From the NCBI GenBank assembly GCA_902362705.1, contig CABIXK010000003.1, forward strand, positions 223,266-275,107: DNA of 51,842 nucleotides, given 5' to 3'. The stretch's first letter is position 1, and the number at the start of each line of letters is the position of its first letter. Position numbers and translations under genes: made by a program. This document shows positions 1-9,118 of this stretch, one piece after another. Under the pieces are notes generated by a model. It did not search any database and was not told the DNA's origin. It saw nothing but the letters and a program-made list of their open reading frames with translations. Origin of the DNA: Rikenellaceae bacterium (GTDB taxonomy: Bacteria; Bacteroidota; Bacteroidia; Bacteroidales; Rikenellaceae).

Positions 1-340
1 CCTCGTGCTCGGCTACGATGGTGTATACCACCTGCTTGCCGTTGTTGTGGTTGAGCAGCGTGACGCGGCTGAGGATCTGCACCTTGCTCTTGTCGATCTT
101 CGTCTCGTCGATCACGCGGGCATTGGCGATCGTATCCTCGAGCTTGGCGATGCGCATCTCGAGCAGCCCCTGCGCCTCGCGCGCAGCGTCGTACTCAGCG
201 TTCTCCGACAGGTCGCCCTTGTCGCGGGCCTCGGCGATGGCCGCCGAGATGGCCGGACGCTCCACCGAGCGCATGTGGTCGAGCTCCTCCTTGAGCTTTT
301 TGTAGCCCTCCGCCGTGAGGTAGATAATCTCTTTTGCCAT
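1..340 (-). CDS. greA: Transcription elongation factor GreA (C-terminus off the window)
   Basis: GreA binds RNA polymerase through the secondary channel and stimulates cleavage of backtracked RNA. The first ~113 residues are visible, of about 155 usual for the family. The N-terminal coiled-coil is recognisable: an MAKEIIYLTAEGYKKL opening, then the conserved stretch with DLSENAEYDAA and an EMRIAKLE helix, then the start of the C-terminal domain (QVVYTIV). The ATG is at 338-340. The gene is divergent from bamD, and a Bacteroidetes promoter lies at 502-533. The right family is clear; only the missing C-terminus limits the call. Confidence 0.95.
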   Translation of the reverse strand, partial: MAKEIIYLTAEGYKKLKEELDHMRSVERPAISAAIAEARDKGDLSENAEYDAAREAQGLLEMRIAKLEDTIANARVIDETKIDKSKVQILSRVTLLNHNNGKQVVYTIVAEHE

Positions 341-402
341 AACGAAATAACAATAAAAAAGTAAGCACCGTCGCCGCGACCTCCACCCTCCCGCTCCGAA
401 GA

Positions 403-423
403 GCCGGCGGACCGGCCGCCGGC
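403..423 (-). promoter_or_regulatory. GC-rich hairpin in the greA leader
   Basis: Perfect inverted repeat GCCGGCGG / CCGCCGGC with a 5-nt loop, inside the ~155-nt untranslated leader inferred for greA. There is no T-tract, so it is not an obvious terminator. Function unknown. Confidence 0.4.
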
Positions 424-501
424 GCCGATGCACCGTATACTCGAACAAATAAAAAACAAGAATCCCGGCCGTTGGAGGCCAGAACCCTGTCGTTACGAAG
501 A

Positions 502-533
502 CAAAGATAGGAAGGATATTCCGAATTTCCAAA
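502..533 (-). promoter_or_regulatory. Promoter of greA
   Basis: On the minus strand the -7 box TATCTTTG (502-509) lies 20 bp from a TTTG -33 box (530-533), matching the Bacteroidetes primary-sigma consensus. Apart from this promoter, the leader hairpin and the bamD promoter, the 341-714 gap shows nothing recognisable. Confidence 0.7.
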
Positions 534-577
534 TCTTTCGGCGGACAATCGCTGCCGTTCGGGGGCAATAATTTTTT

Positions 578-607
578 TTGCAAATCGTTAATTTATGCGT
601 AACTTTG
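578..607 (+). promoter_or_regulatory. Promoter of the bamD-rpoZ-coaBC-recN operon
   Basis: TTG at 578-580, a 19-bp spacer and TAACTTTG at 600-607. Transcription would start near 614, giving a ~100-nt leader before the bamD ATG at 715. A T8 run lies just upstream of the -33 box. Confidence 0.7.
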
Positions 608-714
608 CCTCCTCCGTGCGGCGTGGAAACACCCGGATGACCAGCGGGCGGGCGCCGCCTGCCGGCCGCGATGCACCCCTCGCCGCGCGACGGAGCGCCG
701 TAAAGACCCCAGAA

Positions 715-1539
715 ATGAAGCAAACCTTCCGACATGCCGCCGCCGCGATCCTGCTCGCGCTCGCGTTGAGCGGGTGCTCGGGCATCAACGCCCTGATCAA
801 GGGGGGCGATCCCGAGAAGATCTACGCCAAGGCGATCGAGTACTACGAAAAGGAGAAGTGGCAACGCGCCTCGACGCTCTTCGAGGGGGCGCAGCACTAC
901 TACGAAGGGACCACGCGCGAAGACAGCGTGTCGTTCTTCAACGCCCGCTGCAAGTTCAAGAACCGCGAATACGACACCGCCTCGCAGCTGCTCGACGAGT
1001 TCCGCCGCCGCTACGGCCGCAGCGCCTTCATCGAGGATGCCGAGGGGATGTACGCCCTCTGCTTCTACCACATGGCCCCGGGTCCGACGCGCGACCAGAC
1101 GGCCACCACGCAGGCCATCATGGCCATCAACGACTTCCAGGCCCACTACCCCGAGAGCGCGCAGCGCGAGGCCTTCGAGAAGATCTCCGAGGAGCTCGTC
1201 CGGCGGCTCCACGACAAGGCCTACATCAACGCCTACACCTATTATAAGATCGGGCGCTACAAGTCGGCCATCCGCGCACTCCGCAACGCGCTGAAGCAGT
1301 TCCCCGCGAGCGCCCACCGCGAAGAGATCATGTACCTGATCGTCGACTCGGGCTACCGCCTGGCGAGCAACTCGGTCGAGGCCAAGCAGACGGACCGCTA
1401 CCTGGAGATGCTCGACGCGTCGCTCTCGTTCCGCGAAGAGTTTCCCGAATCGAAACACATCAAGGAGGTCGAGCGCATGGTCGAGAAGGCACGCGACTAC
1501 CTCGCGCGCAACAAGAGCGACGAGGAGCCGCTCCCCTGA
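715..1539 (+). CDS. bamD: Outer-membrane assembly lipoprotein BamD
   Basis: BamD is a periplasm-facing lipoprotein of the BAM complex that inserts beta-barrel proteins into the outer membrane. The protein is 274 aa. It has a type II signal peptide with lipobox LSGC (Cys near 22), followed by TPR-like helical repeats with the family's paired YYEKEKW and FNARCKFKN motifs. I chose the ATG at 715 because it places a normal signal peptide at the N-terminus; an in-frame ATG at 595 would add 40 residues without function and lies in the promoter. It is the first gene of a compact operon with rpoZ 42 bp downstream, the usual Bacteroidetes order. The two SusC porins in this window would depend on BAM. 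Confidence 0.93.
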   Translation: MKQTFRHAAAAILLALALSGCSGINALIKGGDPEKIYAKAIEYYEKEKWQRASTLFEGAQHYYEGTTREDSVSFFNARCKFKNREYDTASQLLDEFRRRYGRSAFIEDAEGMYALCFYHMAPGPTRDQTATTQAIMAINDFQAHYPESAQREAFEKISEELVRRLHDKAYINAYTYYKIGRYKSAIRALRNALKQFPASAHREEIMYLIVDSGYRLASNSVEAKQTDRYLEMLDASLSFREEFPESKHIKEVERMVEKARDYLARNKSDEEPLP

Positions 1540-1581
1540 TTCCGATACCGATTTCCCGCATCACAACAGAGAACCCATTCC

Positions 1582-1914
1582 ATGGAGATCAAGAAGAACA
1601 TTCCCAACAACACCGTCACGCGCAAGCTCGTGGACCTGGACCGCCAGACCGGCAACATCTACGAGACGGTCAACGTCATCGCCCGCCGCGCCAACCAGAT
1701 CTCGACCGAGCTCAAGACGGAGCTCAACCGCAAGCTGGCCGACTTCTCGTCGCCCACCGACACGATGGAGGAGACCTTCGAGAACCGCGAGCAGATCGAG
1801 ATCTCGCGCTACTACGAGCGGCTGCCCAAGCCGGTGATCATCGCCACCGAGGAGTACCTCGACCACGAGCTCTTCTTCAAGGAGGACGCCGACGCTCCGG
1901 TCAAGGAGTCGTAA
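1582..1914 (+). CDS. rpoZ: RNA polymerase omega subunit (Rpb6/RpoZ family)
   Basis: A 110-aa protein of the Bacteroidetes RpoZ type, a small subunit that helps assemble RNA polymerase around beta-prime. The visible hallmark is NVIARRANQIS near residues 33-43, matching the conserved KRAxQI helix of omega/Rpb6. The acidic C-terminus is longer than in proteobacterial omega, as usual in this phylum. It sits between bamD and coaBC (14 bp to coaBC). In many bacteria rpoZ is next to coaBC or spoT, which supports the call. Confidence 0.88.
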   Translation: MEIKKNIPNNTVTRKLVDLDRQTGNIYETVNVIARRANQISTELKTELNRKLADFSSPTDTMEETFENREQIEISRYYERLPKPVIIATEEYLDHELFFKEDADAPVKES

Positions 1915-1928
1915 TCCGCCCCGCCGAC

Positions 1929-3140
1929 ATGCAAGCGCCGGACGCAAACGCATTGCAGGGTCGCCGCATCCTGCTGGGCATTACCGGGAGCATCGCCGCC
2001 TACAAGGCCGCGGTGCTCGCGCGGCTGCTGGTGCGCGCCGGCGCCGAGGTGCGGGTGGTGATGACACCGCTGGCCAAGCAGTTCATCACCCCGCTGACGA
2101 TGGCCACGCTCACGAAGCACCCCATCCTGGTGGATTTCTTCGACCCCGAGAACGGCGCTTGGAACTCCCACGTCGCGCTGGGCGAGTGGGCCGACTGCTA
2201 CCTGGTGGCCCCCGCCACGGCCAACACGCTGGCCAAGATGGTCGCGGGAGTGGCCGACAACCTGCTGCTGACGACCTACCTCTCGGCCCGCTGCCCGGTC
2301 ATCGTCGCCCCGGCGATGGACCTCGACATGTACGCCCACACGGCCACGCAGCACAACCTCGCGGCGCTCGCCGCACGGGGCGTGCGGATCGTCGAGCCGA
2401 CCGAGGGCGAGCTGGCGAGCGGCCTTCAGGGCAAGGGGCGCATGGCCGAGCCCGAGCAGATCGTCGCCTCGCTCGGCGCCTTTTTCACCGAAAAAAAAAA
2501 GCTGACCGGTAGACACTACGTCGTCACGGCAGGTGCCACGATCGAACCCCTCGACCCCGTGCGGTTCCTCTCGAACCACTCGTCGGGCAAGATGGGCTAC
2601 GCCATCGCCGAGGCGCTGGCGCGGCGCGGTGCGCGCGTGACGCTCGTCAGCGGCCGCACGGCCCTGGCCGTCCCCGCCGGCGTGGAGCGCGTCGACGTGC
2701 TCACGGCCGAGGAGATGTATCGGGCAGCCTCGGAGGCTTTCGAGCGGGCCGACGGCGCCGTGATGTGCGCCGCCGTAGCCGACTACACGCCCGCGGAGGT
2801 CGCCGACCGCAAGATGGAGAAGGGCGAGGGCGAGCTGATCGTGCGCCTCAAACGCACGCGCGACATCGCCGCCGAGCTGGGGGCCCGCAAGGGGAGCCGC
2901 CTGCTGGTGGGCTTCGCCCTCGAGACCCACGACGAGGAGGCCCATGCCGAATCGAAGCTCGGGCGCAAGCACTTCGACTTCATCGTGCTCAACTCGCTGC
3001 GCGACGCCGGCGCCTGCTTCCGCGGCGACACCAACAAGGTGACGCTCATCGACCGCGCGGGGCGCGAGGAGCTGCCGCTGCTCTCCAAGCGCGAGGTGGC
3101 TGAGCGCATCGCCGACCGCATCGAAACCCTCAACGCATAA
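1929..3140 (+). CDS. coaBC: Bifunctional CoaBC: phosphopantothenoylcysteine decarboxylase / phosphopantothenate-cysteine ligase
   Basis: Catalyses two steps of coenzyme A synthesis: ligation of cysteine to 4'-phosphopantothenate (CoaB) and FMN-dependent decarboxylation of the product (CoaC). The protein is 403 aa, the usual length. The CoaC domain (~1-187) shows LGITGSIAAYKA, the active-site His in SHVALGEWAD and the flavin-site motif APATANTLAK. The CoaB domain (~195-403) shows YVVTAGATIEPLDPVR and SNHSSGKMG. Compared with E. coli, the PxMN motif reads PAMDLDM and the GxxACG motif reads LASGLQGKGRM, so Asn and Cys are Asp and Ser; I recall this as common in Bacteroidetes homologues. An A10 run (2491-2500) lies exactly at the domain junction. 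It is 8 bp from recN and probably cotranscribed. Confidence 0.95.
   Translation: MQAPDANALQGRRILLGITGSIAAYKAAVLARLLVRAGAEVRVVMTPLAKQFITPLTMATLTKHPILVDFFDPENGAWNSHVALGEWADCYLVAPATANTLAKMVAGVADNLLLTTYLSARCPVIVAPAMDLDMYAHTATQHNLAALAARGVRIVEPTEGELASGLQGKGRMAEPEQIVASLGAFFTEKKKLTGRHYVVTAGATIEPLDPVRFLSNHSSGKMGYAIAEALARRGARVTLVSGRTALAVPAGVERVDVLTAEEMYRAASEAFERADGAVMCAAVADYTPAEVADRKMEKGEGELIVRLKRTRDIAAELGARKGSRLLVGFALETHDEEAHAESKLGRKHFDFIVLNSLRDAGACFRGDTNKVTLIDRAGREELPLLSKREVAERIADRIETLNA
2491..2500 (+). repeat. A10 homopolymer at the CoaC/CoaB domain junction
   Basis: Ten consecutive A in an otherwise GC-rich gene, encoding E-K-K-K at codons 188-191. The +1 frame meets TGA at 2503-2505 and the -1 frame meets TAG at 2510-2512, so slippage in either direction would release a decarboxylase-only protein. 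Confidence 0.9.
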
Positions 3141-3148
3141 TCCCCGCC

Positions 3149-4852
3149 ATGTTACGCCGCCTCAAGGTCGAAAACTACGCACTGATCGATTCGCTCGAAA
3201 TGGAGCTCGACGCCCGCCTGAACATCATCACGGGCGAGACGGGCGCCGGCAAGTCGATCCTGCTCGGCGCCCTGGGGCTGCTGCTCGGCGCCCGCAACGA
3301 GGGGGCGGCCATGAAGGACGCGGCGCGCAGCTGCACCGTCGAGGGGACGTTCGACCTCACGGACAGCGGCTTGGAGGCCTTCTTCGCCGACAACGACCTC
3401 GACTACGCCCCCGAGACCACCCTCACGCGCATCGTCACCCCCGCGGGCAAGAGCCGCGCTTTCGTCAACGACATACCCGTGCAGCTGGCCACGTTGCGCG
3501 AGCTGGGGCAGCGCCTCATCGACATCCACTCGCAGCACCAGAACCTGCGCATCGCCTCCGAGGAGTTCCGCACGGCGGCCCTCGACACGGTGGCGGGCAA
3601 CGGCGCGCTACTGGCCGACTATGCGGCGCAGTACGCCCGCCTGCAGAAGTGCCGCCGCCGCCTGGCGACGCTGCGCGACGAGGCCGCCGCGGCGCACCGC
3701 GACGAGGAGTGGCTGCGCTACCAGGCCGAGGAGCTCACGGCCGCCGCACTGACAGAGGGCGAGCAGGCGACGCTCACCGAGGAGCTCGCGCTGCTCGAGA
3801 ACGCCGACCGCATCGGCGAGGCGCTCACGGCGCTGCGCAACGCCCTCGACGCCGACGAGGTGGGGGTGCTCTCGCAGCTCGTCGGCGCCGAGACGGGGCT
3901 CGCCCACCTGCGGACCCACTACCCCGCCGCCGGCGACTACGCCGACCGCCTGCGGGCCGTCGTCGAGGAGCTGAAGGACCTCGGAAGCTCGGCGGCCGCC
4001 GACTCCGAGCGGCTTGACACCGACCCCGCGCGGCTGCAAAAGCTCTCCGCACGCCTCGACACGCTCCTCTCACTCCAGCAGAAGCACCGCGTGGGCGACG
4101 AGGCGGCGCTCATCGCCCTGCGCGACGACTACGCCGCGCGCCTGGCCCTCATCGTCCGCTCCGACGAGGCGATCGCCGAGGCCGAGGCGGCGCTGGCCGA
4201 GGCCGCACGCCGCACCGAGGAGCTCGCCGCACGCCTCCACGATGCGCGCGCGCAGGCCGCCCCGCGCTTCGAAAGCGAGATACTCTCGACGCTCGCCCGC
4301 CTGGGCATGGGCGAGACGCAGTTCCGCGTCGAGCTCACCCCCATCGAACCCGCGCGCACGGGCTGCGACGCCGTGCAGTACCTCTTCACGGCCAATCCCC
4401 GCACGACGCCCCAGCCGGTCGAACGCATCGCCTCGGGCGGCGAGCTCTCGCGCGTCATGCTGGCGCTCAAGGCGCTGCTGGCCACGCGCATGCAGCTGCC
4501 CACGATCGTCTTCGACGAGATCGACACCGGCGTCTCGGGCCGCATCGCCGACGCCATGGGCGAGATCATCGCCTCGCTCGCCGGCTCGATGCAGGTCGTC
4601 GACATCACCCACCTGCCGCAGGTCGCCTCGAAGGGCGACGCCCACTTCGTCGTCTCGAAGCGCGACGGCCGCACCCGGATCGCCCGCCTCACCGACGCCG
4701 AGCGCGTGGGCGAGATCGCCAAGATGCTCTCGGGCGCCGACATCACCGACGCCGCCCTCACGCAGGCCCGCATCCTGCTCGGCGACCGCGTAGCTCCGGC
4801 CGCCGGCCGGTCGGACGACGGCAAGGCGCCCGACACGGGATCGCTGTTCTGA
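3149..4852 (+). CDS. recN: DNA repair protein RecN
   Basis: RecN is an SMC-like ATPase acting in recombinational double-strand-break repair. The protein is 567 aa, the normal size. Walker A GETGAGKS is near residues 30-37, preceded by the typical opening LRRLKVENYALI. A long Ala/Glu/Arg-rich coiled-coil fills ~150-360. The ABC signature SGGELSRVMLALK and Walker B IVFDEIDTGVSG are in the C-terminal part. It is the last gene of the bamD operon. In several Bacteroidetes a DUF4835 gene lies between coaBC and recN; here it is absent and the gap is 8 bp. Downstream is repeat locus A. Confidence 0.95.
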   Translation: MLRRLKVENYALIDSLEMELDARLNIITGETGAGKSILLGALGLLLGARNEGAAMKDAARSCTVEGTFDLTDSGLEAFFADNDLDYAPETTLTRIVTPAGKSRAFVNDIPVQLATLRELGQRLIDIHSQHQNLRIASEEFRTAALDTVAGNGALLADYAAQYARLQKCRRRLATLRDEAAAAHRDEEWLRYQAEELTAAALTEGEQATLTEELALLENADRIGEALTALRNALDADEVGVLSQLVGAETGLAHLRTHYPAAGDYADRLRAVVEELKDLGSSAAADSERLDTDPARLQKLSARLDTLLSLQQKHRVGDEAALIALRDDYAARLALIVRSDEAIAEAEAALAEAARRTEELAARLHDARAQAAPRFESEILSTLARLGMGETQFRVELTPIEPARTGCDAVQYLFTANPRTTPQPVERIASGGELSRVMLALKALLATRMQLPTIVFDEIDTGVSGRIADAMGEIIASLAGSMQVVDITHLPQVASKGDAHFVVSKRDGRTRIARLTDAERVGEIAKMLSGADITDAALTQARILLGDRVAPAAGRSDDGKAPDTGSLF

Positions 4853-5060
4853 TCCCGGCTCGCCACGTAGGATCGACGGCTGCGCAAATCACCGTTGATG
4901 ACTAAAGGGAGGGGGCGTTCGCCCGCTCGGTTCGGCCTTTTCTACAGGGGCTTGGCATCCTTTTACTGCTCACTCGCCCCTCGGCTCAAAGAGCCGGCAG
5001 GCCGTAGCCAGCGCCCGGCTTGCTGCCGGGGATTCTTTGATATTCGACCTCGGTTTTCGG

Positions 5061-5128
5061 CCCGTAGCCAGCGGAGGGCTCGGGAGGCACAGCCGACAGA
5101 GCAGCCCTCCGCCGGCCGTGGCTACGGG
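5061..5128. repeat. Long two-part inverted repeat in locus A
   Basis: Outer arms CCCGTAGCC (5061-5069) and GGCTACGGG (5120-5128). Inner arms GCGGAGGGCT (5071-5080) and AGCCCTCCGC (5103-5112). Together they give 19 base pairs around a 22-nt loop. The GTAGCC/GGCTAC arms recur in the 70-bp module at 5271-5340. Confidence 0.85.
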
Positions 5129-5270
5129 CTGCGCGGCCTACGGCCGCAACTTATCACTTATTACTTCTCACTTTTTACTTGTTTTACTTGCTCCGGCAAA
5201 GCCGGGCGGGCCGCAGGCTGCGCCCGAAAACAAATAAAACCCCGGCTCATAGCCGGGCAGCGCAGCTGCG

Positions 5271-5340
5271 CAGCCCGTAGCCGCCCCCGGGCGAAGGGCT
5301 GCTCGTGTTTCTCGCGCCTCTTCGCCGGCTACGGTCTGCC
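5271..5340. repeat. 70-bp hairpin module, copy A
   Basis: Aligns without gaps to 44426-44495 with 65 of 70 identical bases. It folds through CCGTAGCCG/CGGCTACGG outer arms and GGCGAAG/CTTCGCC inner arms. Four of the five differences are contiguous in the loop. In both copies it follows an AATAAA(A)CCCCGGCT triloop hairpin. Confidence 0.85.
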
Positions 5341-5562
5341 ACAAAGCACCATATCATTTGCAAAACCACGGCCGCAGGCCGGGCGGGCCGCAGCCACCCG
5401 GCGCGGACTGAATACCCTTTCATTTTCAATTTTCCACTTTCAACTTTCCATTCTTAATTTCCCGTCAGAGCGGCGCAGATGCCGTATATCGCGAAAGAAT
5501 CAGCGCCACGACGCCCCGCCCCGGATTTTCGATTCCCGCGAGGCAGGTTTCGACATAACGAA

Positions 5563-5610
5563 GTCTGCCCCGGATGGGACATAGTTTCCTATTTCCCATT
5601 CGGGGCAGAC
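5563..5610 (-). terminator. Long stem-loop downstream of groEL
   Basis: Arms GTCTGCCCCGGATGGGA (5563-5579) and TCCCATTCGGGGCAGAC (5594-5610) pair over 17 positions with a single G-T wobble. The structure lies 35 bp past the groEL stop. No strong U-tract follows, so termination may be factor-dependent, or the stem may protect the mRNA end. Confidence 0.6.
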
Positions 5611-5645
5611 GAGGCAGGGCGAAAGATGCCCGTGAGGATCGAAGA

Positions 5646-7289
<1,644 letters not shown>

Positions 7290-7559
7290 TTAGATGATTG
7301 CCAAAATATCGTTCTGCTTCATGATGAGATAGGTCTCGCCGTCGATCTGGAGCTCCTGGCCGGCATACTTGCCGTAGAGCACCTGGTCGCCGACCGCAAC
7401 CTCCATCTTGACCTCCTGCGTGCCGGGACCTACGGCCACCACCTTGCCTGCGAGGGGCTTTTCCTTGGCCGTGTCGGGAATGATGAGCCCGCCGGCGGTC
7501 TTCTCCTCCGCGGGATTCGGCAGAATCAGCACGCGGTCCGATAAGGGTTTTACGTTCAT
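7290..7559 (-). CDS. groES: Co-chaperonin GroES (Hsp10)
   Basis: The heptameric lid of the GroEL chamber; 89 aa, normal for the family. It opens with [12 protein letters not shown], contains the mobile loop [13 protein letters not shown], and carries the GKYAGQEL and conserved [13 protein letters not shown] end. It is the first gene of groES-groEL. I found no CIRCE element upstream, in keeping with the phylum's different heat-shock control, and no convincing TAnnTTTG box; the best candidate near 7650 has one mismatch and no -33 box. The region up to the divergent tRNA promoter is only ~150 bp. Confidence 0.97.
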   Translation of the reverse strand: MNVKPLSDRVLILPNPAEEKTAGGLIIPDTAKEKPLAGKVVAVGPGTQEVKMEVAVGDQVLYGKYAGQELQIDGETYLIMKQNDILAII

Positions 7560-7710
7560 AGCTGTAAAATTTAGATATGTTTGGATTTGTCCCCCGATAG
7601 ATCAAGAGGTGTGCCAAGCCGTTTTTGGCAGATTTCGGGTGACAAACTTTCGGTCGCGCCTGCCATTTTGTCATTTTGCATCGGAGGATGCGATTTTTCG
7701 GTCGAAATTC

Positions 7711-7741
7711 TTGCACGTTCCGAAAAAGTGCATTACATTTG
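7711..7741 (+). promoter_or_regulatory. Promoter of tRNA-His
   Basis: TTG (7711-7713), a spacer of exactly 20 bp, then TACATTTG (7734-7741). The tRNA begins 28 bp downstream. Confidence 0.7.
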
Positions 7742-7768
7742 CAACCCGATACGGCACCGTATCGACAT

Positions 7769-7846
7769 GGTGGATGTAGCTCAGTCGGTTAGAGCGTCGG
7801 ATTGTGGTTCCGAAGGTCGAGGGTTCGAGCCCCTTCTTCCACCCCA
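7769..7846 (+). tRNA. tRNA-His (anticodon GTG)
   Basis: Cloverleaf read by hand: G-1 at 7769, acceptor 7770-7776, D-arm GCTC/GAGC, anticodon stem TCGGA/TCCGA with GTG at 7804-7806, T-arm GAGGG/CCCTT, acceptor 3' strand 7836-7842, C73 opposite G-1, and an encoded CCA at 7844-7846. The extra G-1:C73 pair is the histidine identity element. Acceptor pair 6-67 is T-T, the only mismatch in the stem. Confidence 0.97.
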
Positions 7847-7860
7847 TCTTTTCAGGCGAA

Positions 7861-7888
7861 GCGTTCAGTGCACACTGAACGCTTTTTT
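7861..7888 (+). terminator. Rho-independent terminator of tRNA-His
   Basis: Perfect 10-bp stem GCGTTCAGTG / CACTGAACGC with a 2-nt loop, followed by T6. It begins 14 bp after the CCA end. Confidence 0.9.
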
Positions 7889-7969
7889 CGTGCGGATAGG
7901 GCGCCCCGCGCCAAACTTGTCCGGGGCTCTTTTTCACCCGTCCGACCTCACGCCGCCCCCCCAAACGCA

Positions 7970-8001
7970 AAGGGTGCCCGCCGTTTTCGGCGGGCACCCT
8001 T
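7970..8001 (-). terminator. Terminator at the 3' end of the PUL1 operon
   Basis: 14-bp arms AAGGGTGCCCGCCG / CGGCGGGCACCCTT around a TTTT loop, 21 bp beyond the stop of the last PUL1 gene. No long U-tract, so the type is uncertain; it may act in both directions. Confidence 0.7.
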
Positions 8002-8022
8002 GCGCATTCGGTAGGCCCTCCC

Positions 8023-9114
8023 CTACTCCACCACGGCGTGGGGCGCGCTCCAGCCGGTCAGGGTCGAGATGTAGGGGATCAGCAGCATGGCCATCTTGCG
8101 CTGCCCCTCGTAGTTGGGGTGCGCCGACGAGCCGAGGTCGCTGTCGTTGTTGCAGTATCCGGGCAGCACGGCCGCGAAGCCCAGGTTGGGATAGGGCGCA
8201 TCGTCGCACAGCTCGCGGATATAGGCGAAGGCGGGATCCTCCACGCGCGGGGCGACGCAGAGGATGGGCACCCGATCGCCGTAGGCTTCGCGCAGCGTCG
8301 CGAGGATGCGCAGGTAGGCGGCGCGGAACTCCTCGCGCGTGGGGTGCGGGAGGGTCGAGAAGTCGTTGGTCCCGAGGTTGATAACCACGATGTCGGGACG
8401 GTAGACCGCCTCGTCGAACGACCATGCGGGGCTCTCCGCGCAGTCGAACGTGCGGCCGATACGGTCGGCCATCGTCACGGGCGAAGTGGTGTTGGCGTCG
8501 CCGTAATTGCGCGCCGCGCCCTGGCCCGAGTGGGAGACGAGCGAATAGTCGGCGCCGAAATAGCGGGCCACGATGCACGAGAAGCTCTTGTCGCAGTTCT
8601 CGGTCTCGGCCTTGAAGGGTTCGTCGGCCGAGCGCCCCTCGGTGCCGTATCCGCACGTGAGCGAGTTGCCCACAAATTCGATGTGGCGCCCCGGCGCCGC
8701 GGGGGCCTCGAGCAGCCGCCCGCCCCGGTCGAGCCTGAGGGCGTGGAGCGTCGTGCGCCCCTGCTCGCCCTCGGTGCGGCGCTGCACGCGCAGGTGGTGC
8801 TCGCCGCGGCGCAGCCCCGAGGCCAGCACGACGAGCGTGTCGCGGCCGGCGATCGAGATCGTCCCGACGGGTTGCCCGTCTACGGTGACGTTGAAGTAGT
8901 TGCGGCCCGTGTCGGAGGCGCGCAGGGCGATGCTGCGCCCCGTGAACCGGCACTCGAACCAGGTGCCGCTCCAGTCGAAGCTCACCCCGTCGTCGGCAGC
9001 GAGCGTGCGGCCCACGTAGCGGATCTCGGGCGCTGCGGCAGGGTATTCGGGACCCTCCTGCGCCCGCACGTGGCCGGCGCCCAACAGCAGCAGGGCGAAA
9101 ATCAGTCGTTTCAT
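8023..9114 (-). CDS. Exported SGNH esterase, carbohydrate esterase family 2-like
   Basis: Likely removes O-acetyl groups from sugars in the periplasm or at the surface. The protein is 363 aa with a signal peptide (MKRLIFALLLLGAGHVRAQ). An N-terminal beta-sandwich (~30-140) precedes the SGNH domain: block I GNSLTCGYG (Ser near 151), block III GTND (~249) and block V HPNYEGQ with the catalytic His near 340. This jelly-roll-plus-SGNH order is that of CE2 acetyl esterases. The ATG at 9114 gives a clean signal peptide 4 bp after the upstream stop; a start 13 codons earlier would overlap that gene. It is the last gene of PUL1. Family call is firm; substrate unknown. Confidence 0.85.
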   Translation of the reverse strand: MKRLIFALLLLGAGHVRAQEGPEYPAAAPEIRYVGRTLAADDGVSFDWSGTWFECRFTGRSIALRASDTGRNYFNVTVDGQPVGTISIAGRDTLVVLASGLRRGEHHLRVQRRTEGEQGRTTLHALRLDRGGRLLEAPAAPGRHIEFVGNSLTCGYGTEGRSADEPFKAETENCDKSFSCIVARYFGADYSLVSHSGQGAARNYGDANTTSPVTMADRIGRTFDCAESPAWSFDEAVYRPDIVVINLGTNDFSTLPHPTREEFRAAYLRILATLREAYGDRVPILCVAPRVEDPAFAYIRELCDDAPYPNLGFAAVLPGYCNNDSDLGSSAHPNYEGQRKMAMLLIPYISTLTGWSAPHAVVE

Positions 9115-9118
9115 CGGA

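Larger units (their letters stand above)
4853..5562. repeat. Palindrome-rich intergenic block, repeat locus A
   Basis: Non-coding region between convergent recN and groEL. From ~4957 to 5463 it is a mosaic of GC-rich hairpins, many with three-base loops: CGGCTC-AAA-GAGCCG (4982-4996), GCGGCC-TAC-GGCCGC (5133-5147), CCGGC-AAA-GCCGG (5193-5205) and CCCGGCT-CAT-AGCCGGG (5241-5257). These alternate with AT-rich polypyrimidine runs (about 5150-5190 and 5419-5463). Modules recur at loci B (44260-44679) and C (51431-51674). Open frames here translate to low-complexity peptides and I do not call them. Nothing is recognised in 4853-4956 or 5464-5562 beyond a small GGGCG/CGCCC hairpin near 4912. Confidence 0.75.

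Noticed and set aside
595..714. Longer bamD starting at 595
   Set aside because: The start would lie inside the -7 box and add 40 Arg/Pro-rich residues before the signal peptide.
4957..5463. CRISPR array or integron attC cassette array in repeat locus A
   Set aside because: Repeats are not evenly spaced with unique spacers, and the palindromes lack the attC core RYYYAAC/GTTRRRY ends. No Cas or integrase gene is present.
4895..5584. A 229-codon plus-strand frame between recN and groEL
   Set aside because: It runs through repeat locus A and translates AT-rich repeats into low-complexity stretches such as YYFSLFTCFTC. It has no homology signal, and the frame is explained by repeats.
7560..7710. 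CIRCE/HrcA operator upstream of groES
   Set aside because: No TTAGCACTC-N9-GAGTGCTAA or near match on either strand.
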